Assembly (NCBI GenBank): GCA_013350335.1
Contig: CM023539.1
Location: forward strand, 17,882,223 to 17,946,222
Reading direction: 5' to 3'
Source: Chimonanthus salicifolius
Lineage: Eukaryota > Streptophyta > Magnoliopsida > Laurales > Calycanthaceae
DNA length: 64,000 bases
Shown here: in pieces, positions 21,862 through 33,303 of the stretch
Layout: each line of letters begins with the position of its first letter
How positions within the stretch are numbered: the first letter of the stretch is position 1
The notes under the pieces: model-generated
The model's input: the letters and a program-made list of their open reading frames with translations, nothing else
Told to the model about the DNA's origin: nothing
Database searches by the model: none
Program-made: the position numbers and the translations under genes

Positions 21862-21936
21862 CTCTGATTCTTTTGACTTGTCTTCCTTCGTTTTCTTTAG
21901 GCAAATTATTATCTTAAACCAGTTCCCAGAGCCCAT
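21862..21936 (-). CDS. IQD-family protein, exon 1 (start)
   Basis: 25 codons from ATG at 21936: MGSGNWFKIIICLKKTKEDK then SKESE, ending at a good donor (CAGAG|GTAAGC). The start MGSGNWFK followed by a Lys-rich stretch is characteristic of IQD proteins. Joined to exons 2 and 3 it gives a continuous phase-0 frame of 139 codons covering the N-terminus and most of the IQ67 domain. An acceptor-like TTTGCTAG at about 21991-21984 lies 48 nt upstream of the ATG, suggesting an intron in the 5' UTR. Confidence 0.85.
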
Positions 21937-21991
21937 TGTGTTCAGTCTAAATGTGCACTAACTGTCCACCGTCTGACGGAAACCTAGCAAA

Positions 21992-22672
21992 GAAAGAAGC
22001 AAGTTGTTGATCAAATTTTTGATGAATTAGTGTTTATTGTAAAAAGAGAGTTGCTCACATTCATAAAAATAATAATGAACATACCAATCATAACATGCAA
22101 TATGGAGAAAAAGGGTCTAACCATGGAGTAAATAATTATTTAACAAAAAAAGCCAAATGTCATCTAGAATAGAATGTATATCTATTATTTAATTATTCAT
22201 TGAATGTAAATAGATAATTGGTAATATATGAAGATAGAATACCACATTTTTATTAGAAGTGTAAGGACATTAGCAAAAGACAATAAATAGAAGTTTTTTG
22301 CACACAAATGCCACGGATGCTAGGTTGGGCGGGTATGGGATATATGTAAAATTGATATAGGTGAAGAGAAAAGGAAAAGAAGGAAAATAAAAAGAGGTTA
22401 AGAAGAAGGGAGAGGGAGAACGGAGAGGTAGATAATGCCTTTTTAATGGAGAGGAGATAATAATTCTATTATTTTTCTGAACAAGAGGGGAGACATGCTA
22501 CTTATGATTCCGAACTACAGCACTTGTAACAAAAAGAAACTAAAACAGGGGTGAGTTCTCTTGCAGATGTGCGGCTTCCTTGATTTTCTAGGAAAGAGCT
22601 ATGACAGTTTAGCTTTTGAGGATCGAGATAAGTTGTTGTCAAATATTGATATTGGGGAAAAATGTTGGTGTT
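21992..22672. other. No recognisable coding sequence
   Basis: AT-rich sequence with a purine-rich patch at 22370-22440. Probably 5' UTR intron or upstream sequence of the IQD gene. Confidence 0.45.
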
Positions 22673-22677
22673 GACCC

Positions 22678-23009
22678 TGTTAAAATATGAGTAGAACTCA
22701 TATTTAAAAATTGGTTGTTAAAGAGAGGGAACCTATGTTATTATAAAGTCCATAATCCAAAGGTCCACAGGCGATGTGGGACTTTCTAACACTTTTTCTC
22801 AGCGTCAGAGTTAGAGACACTCGATTCTTCCCCTCCATATAAGACTGAAGATACGAACCCAATCCCTCCCTATAGTACTCCTGCTCTAATATCATGTTAA
22901 AACACATAAATAGAGTTCATCCTTAAAAATAATTGTTAAGGAGAGGGAACACATGTGTTTATAAACTTCATAATCCAAAGGTCCACTGTTGATGTAGGAT
23001 ATGCTAACA
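22678..23009 (-). mobile_element. TRIM element, copy A
   Basis: Two LTRs of 114 bp (22678-22791) and 115 bp (22895-23009) with TGTTA...TAACA ends flank a 103-bp core. On the minus strand a decayed tRNA-Met PBS (TGATATTAGAGCAGG) follows the upstream LTR. Flanking pentamers GACCC and AACCC differ at one base. Same family as copies B and C. Confidence 0.8.
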
Positions 23010-23464
23010 AACCCTATAAATAGGCTTGAGTTGAGTGATGCCAAGTGAGCAAAAAGACTGTAATTCAGGAAAGTATTGGATTATTAATTGCTTCCATAAA
23101 TGCCTTCCTAACTTTTCTCTAATATGTGGTGTTGTGCTGCTGAGAAGTAAAATGCCTTTGCACTTAAGAACTAGATTCTCCTCCATTGAGAGGGTTCTTT
23201 TTCAACTGGCGTAAAAAGAGAGTCACTTCTTGACAAGAGAGCATCATCAGGTACCATGACCTATCATTTTCTGGCGTGACATGTCCTAATTGAGTTTCTT
23301 GTGCTTAGGTCATCATGTTGTTAGAGTCAACAAGGGCAAGAAAACTTTGTTACAAGGTCAGTGATGGCATGGACGCAATTATGGAAGGTTAAGTATCATG
23401 AACTAGGATTCTATCAATCCTTTAAGGGGGATAGGTCCATTACCGTGGGTCTTCAGACCTGTAA
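23010..23464. other. No recognisable gene
   Basis: Spacer between TRIM copies A and B. Short ORF 23004-23186 has no recognisable domain. Confidence 0.5.
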
Positions 23465-24007
23465 CTATTGGCATGCCCCACATTGTCCATGCGTTTTGGG
23501 ATCTTGTGGTTTATAAATGCATAGACACTCTCTCCTTATAAGTCAGTTTTTAAAGATGAGTATACTTGTGTGTTTAACAAGGTATCATAGCAAGCTACCA
23601 CAGCGATGGGTTGGTTCGTATATCCAGCCCTGCATGGAGGGAGAGAGCCGAGTGTCTCCAGCCCTGATGCTGAGGGAGAGTTTTAGCATGTCCCACATCT
23701 CTTGTTGGCTTTTAGGTCTTGGGGTTTATAAATGCATAGGGACCCTCTCCTTACAAATTCGTTTTTAAGGATGAGTTCTACTCGTGTGTTTAACATGGTA
23801 TCAGAGCAAGGTACCATGATGGGTCGGGTTCTTATCTCCAGCCCTACTTGGAGGGGGAGAGTCGAGTGTCTCTAGCCCTGGCGCTGAGAGGAGTATTAGC
23901 ATGTCTCACAACGCCTGTGGGCTTTGAGATCTTGGGGTTTATAAATGCATGGGCACTCTCTCCTTACAAACCAGTTTTAAAGATGATTTCTACTCATATA
24001 TTTAACA
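23465..24007 (+). mobile_element. Tandem TRIM, copy B: three LTRs and two cores
   Basis: LTRs of about 115 bp at 23465-23579, 23681-23795 and 23893-24007, separated by two about 100-bp cores that each start with a tRNA-Met PBS (AGGTATCATAGCAAG and TGGTATCAGAGCAAGG). LTR-core-LTR-core-LTR is the product expected from unequal recombination between LTRs. No protein is encoded; movement would depend on enzymes from other elements. Confidence 0.82.
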
Positions 24008-25149
24008 GTAAATTGATGCTAATACATCTACCCTCCCTCCATCTACGAACTTACAGCCTAACGAATGAAAGGTTGTGGGTCGCGAATGAACTAATTTTTG
24101 TCGATTGAGCCATTATACAATATCCATAGTCGCGACTGTTTAGTTGTTTTTGAGGTAGGTACGGTGCCGACAAGTCTATCCAGAAAGGGAAAGGCAATGG
24201 CGTTGGCTGAAGGGGAGGGTCACAGAAGCAAAAGGAAGCACCCTAGAAAATGAGAGATGCTATTGAAATGGAGGGCCAGCGAAGCAAAAGATAGCCCCTC
24301 GGAAGGGGCGAGATTCCAACAGGTCTTCCATGGAATGAAAAGACAAAGACACTGTCTGAAATGGAGGATCAGCAAAGCAAAAGGGAGCCCTCCAAAAGGG
24401 TCAAAGTGCCAACACAAAGGGCAAGATGATTCAATCAGGCAAAAATGAAAATGGGAGAAATAGGAGGGTTTGAAGGGAGGTCAAAGATGACGATGAGGAT
24501 GCAACTGGTGGTGATATGCCATCCAGTCCTTTGGCAGGGAGTTCAATTGGGTCGAAGCCTCCACAAAGAGTCCAGGTGGATCAATCCTAAAGCCAGAGTC
24601 CTCTATTTAGACTCTCCCGTAGGCAACTACATTTAATTCTCCTTCGCCTTGCTACAAGTTTTAATGAAGTCATCTAGACTAGTCATTCAAGATCTGTTAG
24701 AAGATGAGAAGTGAAAGATAGATTGTATGAGAAGGGCAAAAAAATTCAATTTTGACCATTCCTTGCTTAAAACATGATGAAGGTCATTTGTGACCACTAA
24801 ATATTGCCTATCCTTGATAGTTTCAAGGTACCTTTTTGGACTTTAGGCCGAGGTGGGGGCCTGGCATTTCTGGTACAATTCGTGGAGAGGAAGTTGTTCT
24901 CCGCATCAAACGTTGACCTCCTATTTGGCCCTAGGTACCAAGGTAGATCAGTGTTGGGTCCGCAATTTGAAATTGGAAGAGATTAGGAATATTACAATAG
25001 GATGGTGGAGTCTTGTCATTGTCATTCTAATCTGTTATGTTTCTTTTTCCTCTATTGTTGTAAGGTTTTATTGTCTTTTGAATATGTACACCTATTTTAT
25101 ACAATAAATGAAACATAAGTACTTGGGGAATCATGCAACAAAATAAGTT
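24008..25149. other. Unassigned repeat-like sequence
   Basis: Degenerate direct repeats around 24215-24410 (GGAGGRYCAGCRAAGCAAAAG units) and short ORFs without recognisable domains. Its position beside the minus-strand gypsy integrase relic suggests element-derived sequence, but I could not confirm this. Confidence 0.4.
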
Positions 25150-25364
25150 TTGGGAAACTGAGCATTGATGGGCATTAGATCTTCATCAACGGTTAATATC
25201 CTACATGTAAAAATGAATAATCATACTGATGGATTGCTCAAGGGGAATAGCCTTGCACCACTTGGTAAAATGGTGAATGGCAGTTAGAATCCAAATGTGG
25301 CCCTTGGCTGAAGGTGGGTGGATGGGTCCGATGAGGTCCAATCCCTAGGAGTGAAAAATCCAAA
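25150..25364 (-). pseudogene. Gypsy integrase core fragment
   Basis: Minus-strand reading gives LGLDLIGPIHPPSAKGHIWI then LTAIHHFTKWCKAIPLEQSI, the start of a Ty3/gypsy integrase core with its first catalytic Asp in LDLIGPI. It continues the relic at 25699-25990 across TRIM copy C and is truncated at its 3' side. Confidence 0.75.
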
Positions 25365-25698
25365 TGAGCGAGTATCCCACATCGCCAGTGGTCCTTTGGC
25401 CTATAGGGTTTATATGTATATGGATCCCCTCTTCTTAATAGTCAGTTTTTAAGGATAATTTCTACTCATGTGTTTCAACAAGGTATTAGAGTAGGGATAC
25501 CACAGGGATGGTTCGGGTTCATATCTCCAGCCCTGCGTAGAGGGGAAAGTCGAGTGTGTCCAACCCTGACATTGAGGGAGAGTGTTACTAAAGTCTCACA
25601 TTGCCAATGAACCTTTGGGTTATGGAGTTTATAAGTACATGGATTTCCTCTCCTTAATAGCCGATCTTAAGGATGAATTCTACTCATATGTTTTAACA
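25365..25698 (+). mobile_element. TRIM element, copy C
   Basis: LTRs of 116 bp (25365-25480 and 25583-25698), about 102-bp core, PBS AGGTATTAGAGTAGG after the first LTR. Same family as copies A and B. It splits a gypsy integrase relic on the opposite strand. No exact TSD seen. Confidence 0.78.
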
Positions 25699-25990
25699 GG
25701 ATCATTGGACGAGAGGAGATGGAACATGTAATAAATCTCCATTTAACTGACATGTGGGGCATGAGTGCACATACGATTGAGTGATTGATAGTTGCGGGGC
25801 CAAAAATATCCTTTCTTTAGCAAATGTTCGTATAACCTGCATGAACTTCTTGTAAAACAATCAGAGCTTCCTATTTTCTTAAGCATCTTATTAGTATCCC
25901 TTCATTGGATCTCTTGTACAAACGCCTCGCTATAGGCATATATATGAATGCCTACTGCCTGACCTTGACTGCTTCCTCCTTATCGTTAGG
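25699..25990 (-). pseudogene. Gypsy integrase zinc-binding region fragment
   Basis: Minus-strand frames contain a relic of the H2C2 region: FYKKFMQVIRTFAKERIF and, in a neighbouring frame, HSCPTCQLNGDLLHVPSPL. The order (H2C2 region, GDLLHVP, then LDLIGPI after the TRIM) is that of plant gypsy integrase. Heavily frameshifted. Confidence 0.6.
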
Positions 25991-26177
25991 TAGGTTAGTG
26001 AGGGTATAAAATATTCATCCTGAGGGTAACATAAAAGATAGGGAGGGAGCTAGATTGTTCTTGCAGAAAATACCTTAGTCCGTGGATAGTTCAAAATCGT
26101 TTGTGTTGTGTTATCATTTCTGGCCAATTTGTTGCTAAAGTGATCATTGAGTCAGCCTACCTGTACGTTGATCGACA

Positions 26178-26293
26178 TATTAATGTATTTCTCAATCTTT
26201 CATTCACGTATTTACAAAGTATATATAGGATTTACAAGGAGTATCTGCTCAATATGGAATACACACACACGGGTCCCTGTATTATCTCTAATA
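26178..26293 (-). mobile_element. 3' LTR of minus-strand copia element 3
   Basis: Follows the polypurine tract TTGAGGGGGAC (minus strand, about 26304-26294). Starts TATTAGAGATAAT and ends ACATTAATA with a TATATATACTTTG box; TATTA...TAATA ends are inverted repeats. About 116 bp. The matching 5' LTR was not found. Confidence 0.6.
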
Positions 26294-27902
26294 GTCCCCC
26301 TCAAGCCCAACTCACTATCAGCAAGATTGAACTTTCTACGAAGGGACAGAAAACGAGGGGAGGATAGGCCTTTGGTGAAGATGTCAGCCAACTGGTCCTT
26401 GGTAGAGAAAATCTTGACCACCAGTTGTTTGTAAGCAACCATATCTCGAACAAAGTGAAAGTCAATTTCAACATGTTTTGTACGAGCGTGAAAAACGGGG
26501 TTGGCAATGAGATAAGTAGCACCAATATTATCACACCAAAGAGTAGGGGGACCAGGAAGGGACACATGTAACTCCCCAAGAAGAGAGAGTAACCATGTGA
26601 GCTCAATGGAGGCAGAGGCAACAACCCTATATTCAGCCTCAGTACTGGAACGGGCAACAGTTTGTTGTTTCTTAGAAGTCCAAGAGATCAGATTGTTGCC
26701 GAGAAAGATAGTAAAACCACCAGTCGATTGCCGACCATCAGGGCAACCAGCCCAATCAGCATCAGAAAATACAGACAAACATAATGGATAAGAGCGATGA
26801 AACTGTAACCCATAGGAGAGAGTTTGTTTAAGGTACCGGAGGATGCGCTTGACAAATGACCAATGCTCTGTAGAGGGTTGATGCATAAACTGATATGCCT
26901 TGTTCACAGCAAAAGCAATATCAGGACGGGTAAGATTCAAATACTGTAAGCCCCCAACAATACTCCGATAGAGGGTAGCATCTGGTATTGGCTCGCCAGA
27001 ATGTAGTGATAAAGAGGTGGACGAGGCAACGGGAGACTTAACAGGTTTTGAATCAGTCATACTAGATCGAGAGAGAAGGTCACCAACATAGTGTTGTTGA
27101 GATAAGAGAACGCATGTCTTTGAGTGAGGCACCACAATACCCAGAAAATGATGAAGACGACCAAGATCTTTGAGTGAAAATTCACGTCCCATGAGGGAGA
27201 TAAGGTCAGCAATCTTGGGAGAAAAGTTACTCGTAATCAGAATGTCATCCACATACACCAGGAGATATAATAGAATATCATTATGATTGTAGATGAATAG
27301 CGAGGCGTTAGTCTTGGAACTAGTAAAGTCCAAACTGAGTAAAAAATCACTAAGGCGCTGAAACCATGCTCGCGAAGACTATTTGAGACCATATATGGAC
27401 TTCAATAGTTGGCAAACATGCGTAGGATGAGTAGAATCCACAAAACCTAGTGGTTGACTCATATAAACATCCTTGTCAAGATGACCATAAAGAAAGGCAT
27501 CATTGACATTAAGTTGATGAAGAGACCAACCATGTGAAACGGCAAGAGCAAGAACCAACCGAATAGTGGTAAACTTAAGGACAGGACTAAACGTGTCATG
27601 ATAGTCAACACTGGGAAGTTGATTGTAACCTTTAGCAACAAGGCGTGCCTTGTGTCGAGCTACTGACCCGTCAGCATGTCGTTTAATGGTGAAAACCCAC
27701 TTACACCCAAGAACGTTCATAGAGGGTTGACGTGGAACCAGAAGCCAAGTGCCCTGGTGAATGAGAGCATTAAGTTCAGTACTCATAGCTGCCTGCCAAG
27801 CCAGAAAAATCACAGCAGAAGAAACACTGGGGGGAACCATCTTTGAGGCGTCAGATGAGGGCAAGACATACTTAGTAGCAGGCAAGGCTTTGCGTTTAAT
27901 AA
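26294..27902 (-). pseudogene. Copia element 3: reverse transcriptase and RNase H
   Basis: Well preserved copia pol. From 27885 on the minus strand: FLAWQAAMSTELNALIHQGTW, GCKWVFTIKRHADGSVARHK and LVAKGYNQLPSVDYHDTFSP. A stop interrupts IYGLK*SSRAWFQRL near 27380. The frame then continues with the catalytic VYVDDILITSN (about 27255-27225) and RNase H (FSDADWAGCPDGRQSTGGF, STEAEYRVVA, LWCDNIGATYLIANP) to ADIFTKGLSSPRF. RT lies in the right order after the linker at 32580-32930 once the solo LTR is ignored. Confidence 0.87.
27898..27902 (+). repeat. TSD AATAA (left) of solo LTR 1
   Basis: AATAA here and again at 32579-32583. Removing the insert plus one TSD copy joins the copia codons AKYGII to KRKALP without a gap, which proves the insertion point. 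Confidence 0.93.
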
Positions 27903-28806
27903 TGTAATGGTCCGGAATTTTTTTAAATCAATGAATATGTGGTTATTATTTATTTTAATGGTGGAAATTGGAAATTTGAGGGAATAAGTGGTGAATGGAT
28001 CAAGCTATGGGCAAAGGCCCAATTATGGCCCAATGGACTATGGAGTGGATTTAAATTCATTTAAAGGGTCAATGATGGTCAATTGGGCCAAGGATGGTCA
28101 AATTGGGCCCAATACCCATTTAGGACCCAATGGATCAAGATGATGTAAGCTTTAAGGTAAATGGGTAAGATGAAAATGTAATTGGGCCATGGGCCCAATG
28201 GTGATCCAATTAGAATGAATGGAATGGGTTTAAATCACCTAAGTTGATTTGAAGTTGACCAAGGTGACATGGTCCAATGGGACCCACCTCTACCTCACCA
28301 AGTGAGGTGGCGTGTGGACCAAGGATTGGTGGAGCCGGCCACCATGGTTGAATTGGTCAACCATGGGTAGAATAATGGAATTAGATTAAGTGGAGATTAA
28401 TTAACCTAAGGTAATTATTTAATTAATTAAATGATTAAATTATTCAAATGAGGGTCAAAGGTGGTCAAATGATCACATGGAAGACCAAAAGCCATCTTAT
28501 CTCCAAAACATGCAAAACGTTGGATAATGGTGGTTGGGTTATAAAGCATGGAAAATATCTTGGGTAGTTGGTGAGAAAGTTAAGTGGTGGAGTGTAGGTC
28601 ACTCCACCAAAGGAAATTAATCTTATCTCTTTCTCTTTTCATTTCCTTTCTCTTTTGCTCTCCACCACCGTCCCTCATGTCTAAGGGAGAAGAAGAAGAA
28701 ACCATGGAGGAAAGAAGAAAAGAAAGCTAAGAAAGAGAAGAAAAAAATTCAAAGCAAAGGCCCACCACTCCAAGATCAAAGCTTGGGATCTCCTTTCTCA
28801 TCTCCA

Positions 28807-28828
28807 TCCTCTCTCTCTCTCTCTCTCA
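28807..28828. repeat. (CT)n microsatellite
   Basis: About nine CT dinucleotides in the pyrimidine-rich part of solo LTR 1. Confidence 0.8.
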
Positions 28829-31699
28829 AATCAAACCCTACTATGGCCAAACCCAAGCTTGGAGGTTGTCACTATTGATCAAGCATCTTAGCCGATCAAA
28901 TAAGGAGAGGAAGAAGAAAGGAGGCCAAGGAAGCCGACGGGAGTGACGAAAGTCGGAGGAGACGTCGGATCGTAAGTATTTTCTAAAACAAGAGATTTGG
29001 ATTTTTAGGGTTTAAGATTTGGGATCCATTTTTGTTAAATTTGATGGTGGCCAAATGATCATAGGCCTTGGATCTCAAATCCATCAAATGGAATGATGGA
29101 AAGTGGACCAAACCCTAATGGAAAAATTAGGGTTAAGGAAGAAAAAAATAAAAGGATTAAGGGTGTTATGTAATTAAATGGATTAGGCATGGAATTATGT
29201 AATTTGGAAGGAAATTATGGGCCACAGGGTTCGGCCATGTAATATGGCCGAACCCCATGGTGGGTGATTAAGTAATGTGTGTTTTTGTTAGGGTTTTAAG
29301 GAGTGGAAGACATGTAAGCTAATTTGGAGATTTAATGGAATTTTAAGATTTAAAAATCATGGAAGGATAATTTGTAATTTTAGGGTTTTAATGGTTAATG
29401 TAGTAATTTTTTTAAGGGATTGTAAATGAGGAAATTTATGGGGAATGTAAATGGTTGTTATGGCATTAAAAAGCATGAATGAATGATTGAACCCCATAGT
29501 GGGTGTTTAAGTGATTTAATTAGGGTTTTAAATGGAGTTTTTAGGGTTAGTATCATGAAAGGATGATTAATGATGTTAGGATTTTAAATGAGTAAATGTG
29601 GTAATTATTTTACAAGGGATCTTGAATGAAAAACATGGAAGAATAGTGGGGAAGATTGGTAAGGTTGATGAACTCCAAATGATGAACCTAATGTTGAAAA
29701 GAAAAAGGAATTATGGCTAAGATTGATGGACCCTAAATGTATCAAATAATGATTAAGGATTGATGAATTAAGTGTATGGTTTAGATTCTCTCAATGGAGA
29801 GACTTGTGATGGAACTAAGTCATGTATGTAGACCATGACCCATTTGTAGGTCATGTTATGAGTTAAATTTGGTATTATGCATGTGAGTAATAAATGGGGA
29901 ATGTTGGTGGTGTTGATGAACCCTATGGCAATGTACTCATAATTTTATGGATGGAATGTTTTTTTAAACCCTATGGTGGTCAAATGGTAGTTTTTAATGG
30001 TTATGAAATTATGGAAAAATAAGTGGGGAATGTTAGTGGTTTTTAGATGGGTTTAGAATGATGGAAGAGATGGAGTAATGCATTAATAATTTGGAGGCTT
30101 AAAAGGGTCAAGTGTTGTAAATTTTAAAGGGAGTTTAATGAAGAAAAATCATGGAAGGAATGATTAGGATTATTAGGGTTTTTAGTAATTAAATGGAGGA
30201 AATTTTTAAAGGGGCTTAAATGAGGAAATGCATGGGAGGTGTGAATGGTGTTGGTAGCCTTAAAAAGGCATGAGGAAACAATGGAATAGGAACCATGGCT
30301 TCGGCCATGGTGAATGGCCGAACCCTATGGTAAGGTATTGTAAATTGTAATGGTTTATGGGTGTAAGAATGTGGAAATTGATGAAGAATGGTGATGATTT
30401 TAAATGGACCATGAGATCGGCCATAGTGTATAGCCGAACCCCATGGAAAAACTTTAATGAATTAAGTGTTTTGGAAACCATGAAAAGAATGGGAAGTACG
30501 GCATGACTAAGTGAGTCATTAATGGACTCAAGAAAATGTACCAAATTGATGGTTTGAATTGCATGATGTAAACCTCCTCATGGGAGGGCTTATTATGGAT
30601 CTAAATGTGGTGAAAAAGACCCAAGGAAAAGTGGGGATTAGGTTGAATTAAAGGGGCTGATTTGAGTAAAACCCATGACCCAATTTGTGAGCCATTTGAT
30701 GGGCTAAACTTGGGTTTATGTATGTGGTTAATTAATGTAGATTAAGTTAAGGAAAAGGGTTGTTTTAATAATGTTATGGCATGATTAAATGGGTCACTAA
30801 TGGACTTAAGTGTATAGATCAATTATGAACAAAAAATGTACATGGTTAGGTGAATGTTTAACCATAGAAAAGAGGTAGTGGCAAAACTGTAAATAATGGC
30901 CAAATTCAAGAACCTCATGGGAGATGATCATGGGCTTAGGGAATCTAAGTAATAACCTTATGTATGACTAATGAAGCCTAGGGTAGCTGATTTGTAGACT
31001 TGTGTGATTAAAATGTTTAATGGATTAAATGGGACCCACAAAACCTAGTTAGTGAGGTTCGGTCATGATGTATGGCCGAACTCCACAAAGGTATGATTAA
31101 TGGATTTAATAATGGTTAAAAACATGAACTAATTGATAATGTATAATAAGGTACCGGACATCGCAAGCGGTGCGTGATCGGTGACCGGATTATCAGACGG
31201 AAGCGAAAAAGGACGCTAGTCGGTATTCGGTAGGATTCCTACCTTTTTGTAAGCCATGGATTGAGTGATGGTTTCTTTGAATTATTTTGGAAATTATATG
31301 GTTTGTTTTAAGATGGGTTTTGGATTTAGTATTATGTGATGTTTTCCTTTAATTTATTTTGGTAATCATGTGGTTGTTTTTAAGATGGATTTTAGATTTT
31401 GGTATTATGTGATGGGTTTCATTTGATTTATTTTGATAATAATGGGATTGTTTTAAGATGAGTTTATGACTGTGATTTATATATATTACATGGCATGTGG
31501 CATATACATCTCATGCATGACATGGGAGGGATATGGTATGGGAAGGATGAAATGAAACCGGAGTCCATGCTCCGTCGGGGCGACCGAGAAGCAAGTATAG
31601 GGATATCTTGATGTGTTTCATCCATCAAGAGGGATATTATGAGATATAACCGGAGTCCATGCTCCGTCGGGGCGACCGAGAAGCAAACATAGGGACACC

Positions 31700-31915
31700 T
31701 TGACGAGGCTTTGCCGTCAAGGGAGATGATGTGTGACTGTTTATATCTTGACGAGGTTTTTGCCGTCAAGGGGATGATTTGTGATTGTTTATATCTTGAC
31801 GAGGTTTTTGCCGTCAAGGGGATGATTTGTGATTGTTTATATCTTGACGAGGTTTTTGCCGTCAAGGGGATGATTTGTGACTGGTTATATCTTGACGAGA
31901 TTTTTCCATTAAGGG
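31700..31915 (+). repeat. 48-bp minisatellite, each unit a hairpin
   Basis: Four to five direct copies with an exact 48-bp step (anchors at 31745, 31793, 31841, 31889). Each contains CTTGACG, a short spacer and CGTCAAG, able to fold on itself. Because 48 is a multiple of three, an ORF (31711-31959) runs through it as a 16-residue repeat; I do not regard it as a gene. Two further direct copies of a CCGGAGTCCATGCTCCGTCG module lie just upstream (31558 and 31650). Confidence 0.9.
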
Positions 31916-32583
31916 GAATATGGCATCATGATAGTAAAGATGATGGGTGGGGTTCATAACACAGACACCCATGGCATGACATTCATCTTATAGTTTTCTT
32001 TATATGATTTCATATGTGGTTGTTATTACTAATCCATGTGCTAGCCCTATTCGGAGTCCTACTGGGCGCGTTATCTAACACCCTACTTCTACCCTAGTTG
32101 ATGACACAGGAGATGGCGGAAACGGAGGACGAGACGGGAGGCAAGCTTAGGAGCTTGGGAAAGTGAGCTGTTTAGTTTATTTAAGTTTTATTTTGGAAAT
32201 GTAATTTTGAGTAACTTAGCTCGTTAGAATGTAATAACTTAAATTACTTGCTATGTTTTGGATTTTATTTTGGACAGTACGATTTAGTGGTATTTTAGTA
32301 ATTAAATGGATGTTTCTTCCCTGCTATCTAAAAATTTGTAGGATAGTCTCTATGGAAATTTTCCGCACTTAGTTAATATTCCACAAGCTTACGTCTACGT
32401 GTGAATTGTTCTCCGTGGACTTCGTTCCACGCACATGTAGGGTTGGCCAGTTAAGGGCCGGGCTTTAGAAGCTTGGACTTAACTCGCATCGTGACGTCCG
32501 CGCCCTTTGTCACTCTTTATTTCCAAAAAAAAAAAAAAAATAGACTCTGATTTTTGGTGAAAAGGGGCGGGCGTTACAAATAA

Positions 32584-32930
32584 TACCATACTTAGCACGT
32601 GTCTGCATAGGATGAAGGGAAGTAGAATACGGAGCAGACAAAGAGTCAGAAGAAACAACAGGAAGAGTGTCACCATGATGAGGTACAAAGCTGATAGATG
32701 TCGGAGAGTCCTGCTGAGGCAAAATGGGAGCTAATAAGGGTGCAGACTCAGGTGAGACCACTGTAGGAGATGTCACTAGTGGCTCTGTCATGGTTTCAAT
32801 AATAGGGACACGTGGGTGCTAAATCATAGCATCAGGTGGTACAACGGAAGAATTGGGCGACTGTAAAGTAGCAAAAGGGACTGGTAGAGGAAGGGACACA
32901 GAGGAATGTGTAAAACTTGGAGACGAAGTT
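32584..32930 (-). pseudogene. Copia element 3: linker before RT
   Basis: Minus-strand reading is Ser/Pro-rich and ends HPMQTRAKYGI, the conserved linker motif immediately upstream of copia RT. It is interrupted after AKYGII by solo LTR 1. On its 5' side it joins directly to gag, so integrase and protease are missing. Confidence 0.8.
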
Positions 32931-33303
32931 GCATAACACGCACCAGAGAGAGAGACAAAAAAGACTGTTCCAACTGGAGCCAGGCTACATGAGCCGTGAC
33001 ACCAACCAATTGAGCTTGAATTAGTTTTGTAAGGGTAGAGTGCAGACACCCAAGTAGAAGTTGATCATTCTATTGCCAAGTGAGAAACTTGGGGTTGATC
33101 TGTGTAGAGGAGGAAGTGTCTACTTTAGGATCGACAGGCAGAACCTGTGATGGAGCAGAGGTTGTTCCATCAACATAGCTAAGGACATTGTAGCCGCGGA
33201 GAAGGGGCAATAGTTGAGATTTCCAAACTAGATAATTAGCTGGAGTTAATCTCACTATAATGAAGTGCTGAAGTTGCGTAGAAAGATGCGTCAATGTGGC
33301 CAT
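32931..33303 (-). pseudogene. Copia element 3: truncated gag
   Basis: Starts at the ATG at 33303: MATLTHLSTQLQHFIIVRL, then TPANYLVWKSQLLPLLRGYN, the usual copia gag N-terminus. A stop follows FLTWQ near 33070. The next part, NDQLLLGCLHSTLTKLIQ and WLQLEQSFLSLSLVRVMQLR, continues gag in frame until about 32930, then switches into the RT linker. A deletion has therefore removed the gag C-terminus, protease and integrase. Confidence 0.8.

Larger units (their letters stand above)
27903..32578 (+). mobile_element. Solo LTR 1 of a giant gypsy-type element (4676 bp)
   Basis: Begins TGTAATGGTCCGG and ends GGGCGGGCGTTACA with a 5-bp TSD, inside copia element 3. No gag, RT or integrase is present, and the two halves are not copies of each other, so it is best read as one very long LTR left after recombination. 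Modules shared with solo LTR 2: CGCAAGCGGTGCGTGATCGG, CTACTGGGCGCGTT, AGGGTTGGCCAGTTAAGGG and GGCCGAACC hairpins. A GTAAGT-like donor at about 28971 ends a CT/GA-rich stretch that may be transcribed leader. Lineage (chromovirus-like) is a guess from LTR style. Confidence 0.72.

Noticed and set aside
31700..31915. CRISPR-like regular repeats
   Set aside because: Units abut with no unique spacers, the host is a plant, and the repeats sit in an LTR.
31711..31959. 82-aa ORF with a 16-residue repeat
   Set aside because: It follows entirely from a 48-bp minisatellite whose period is a multiple of three, inside a solo LTR.
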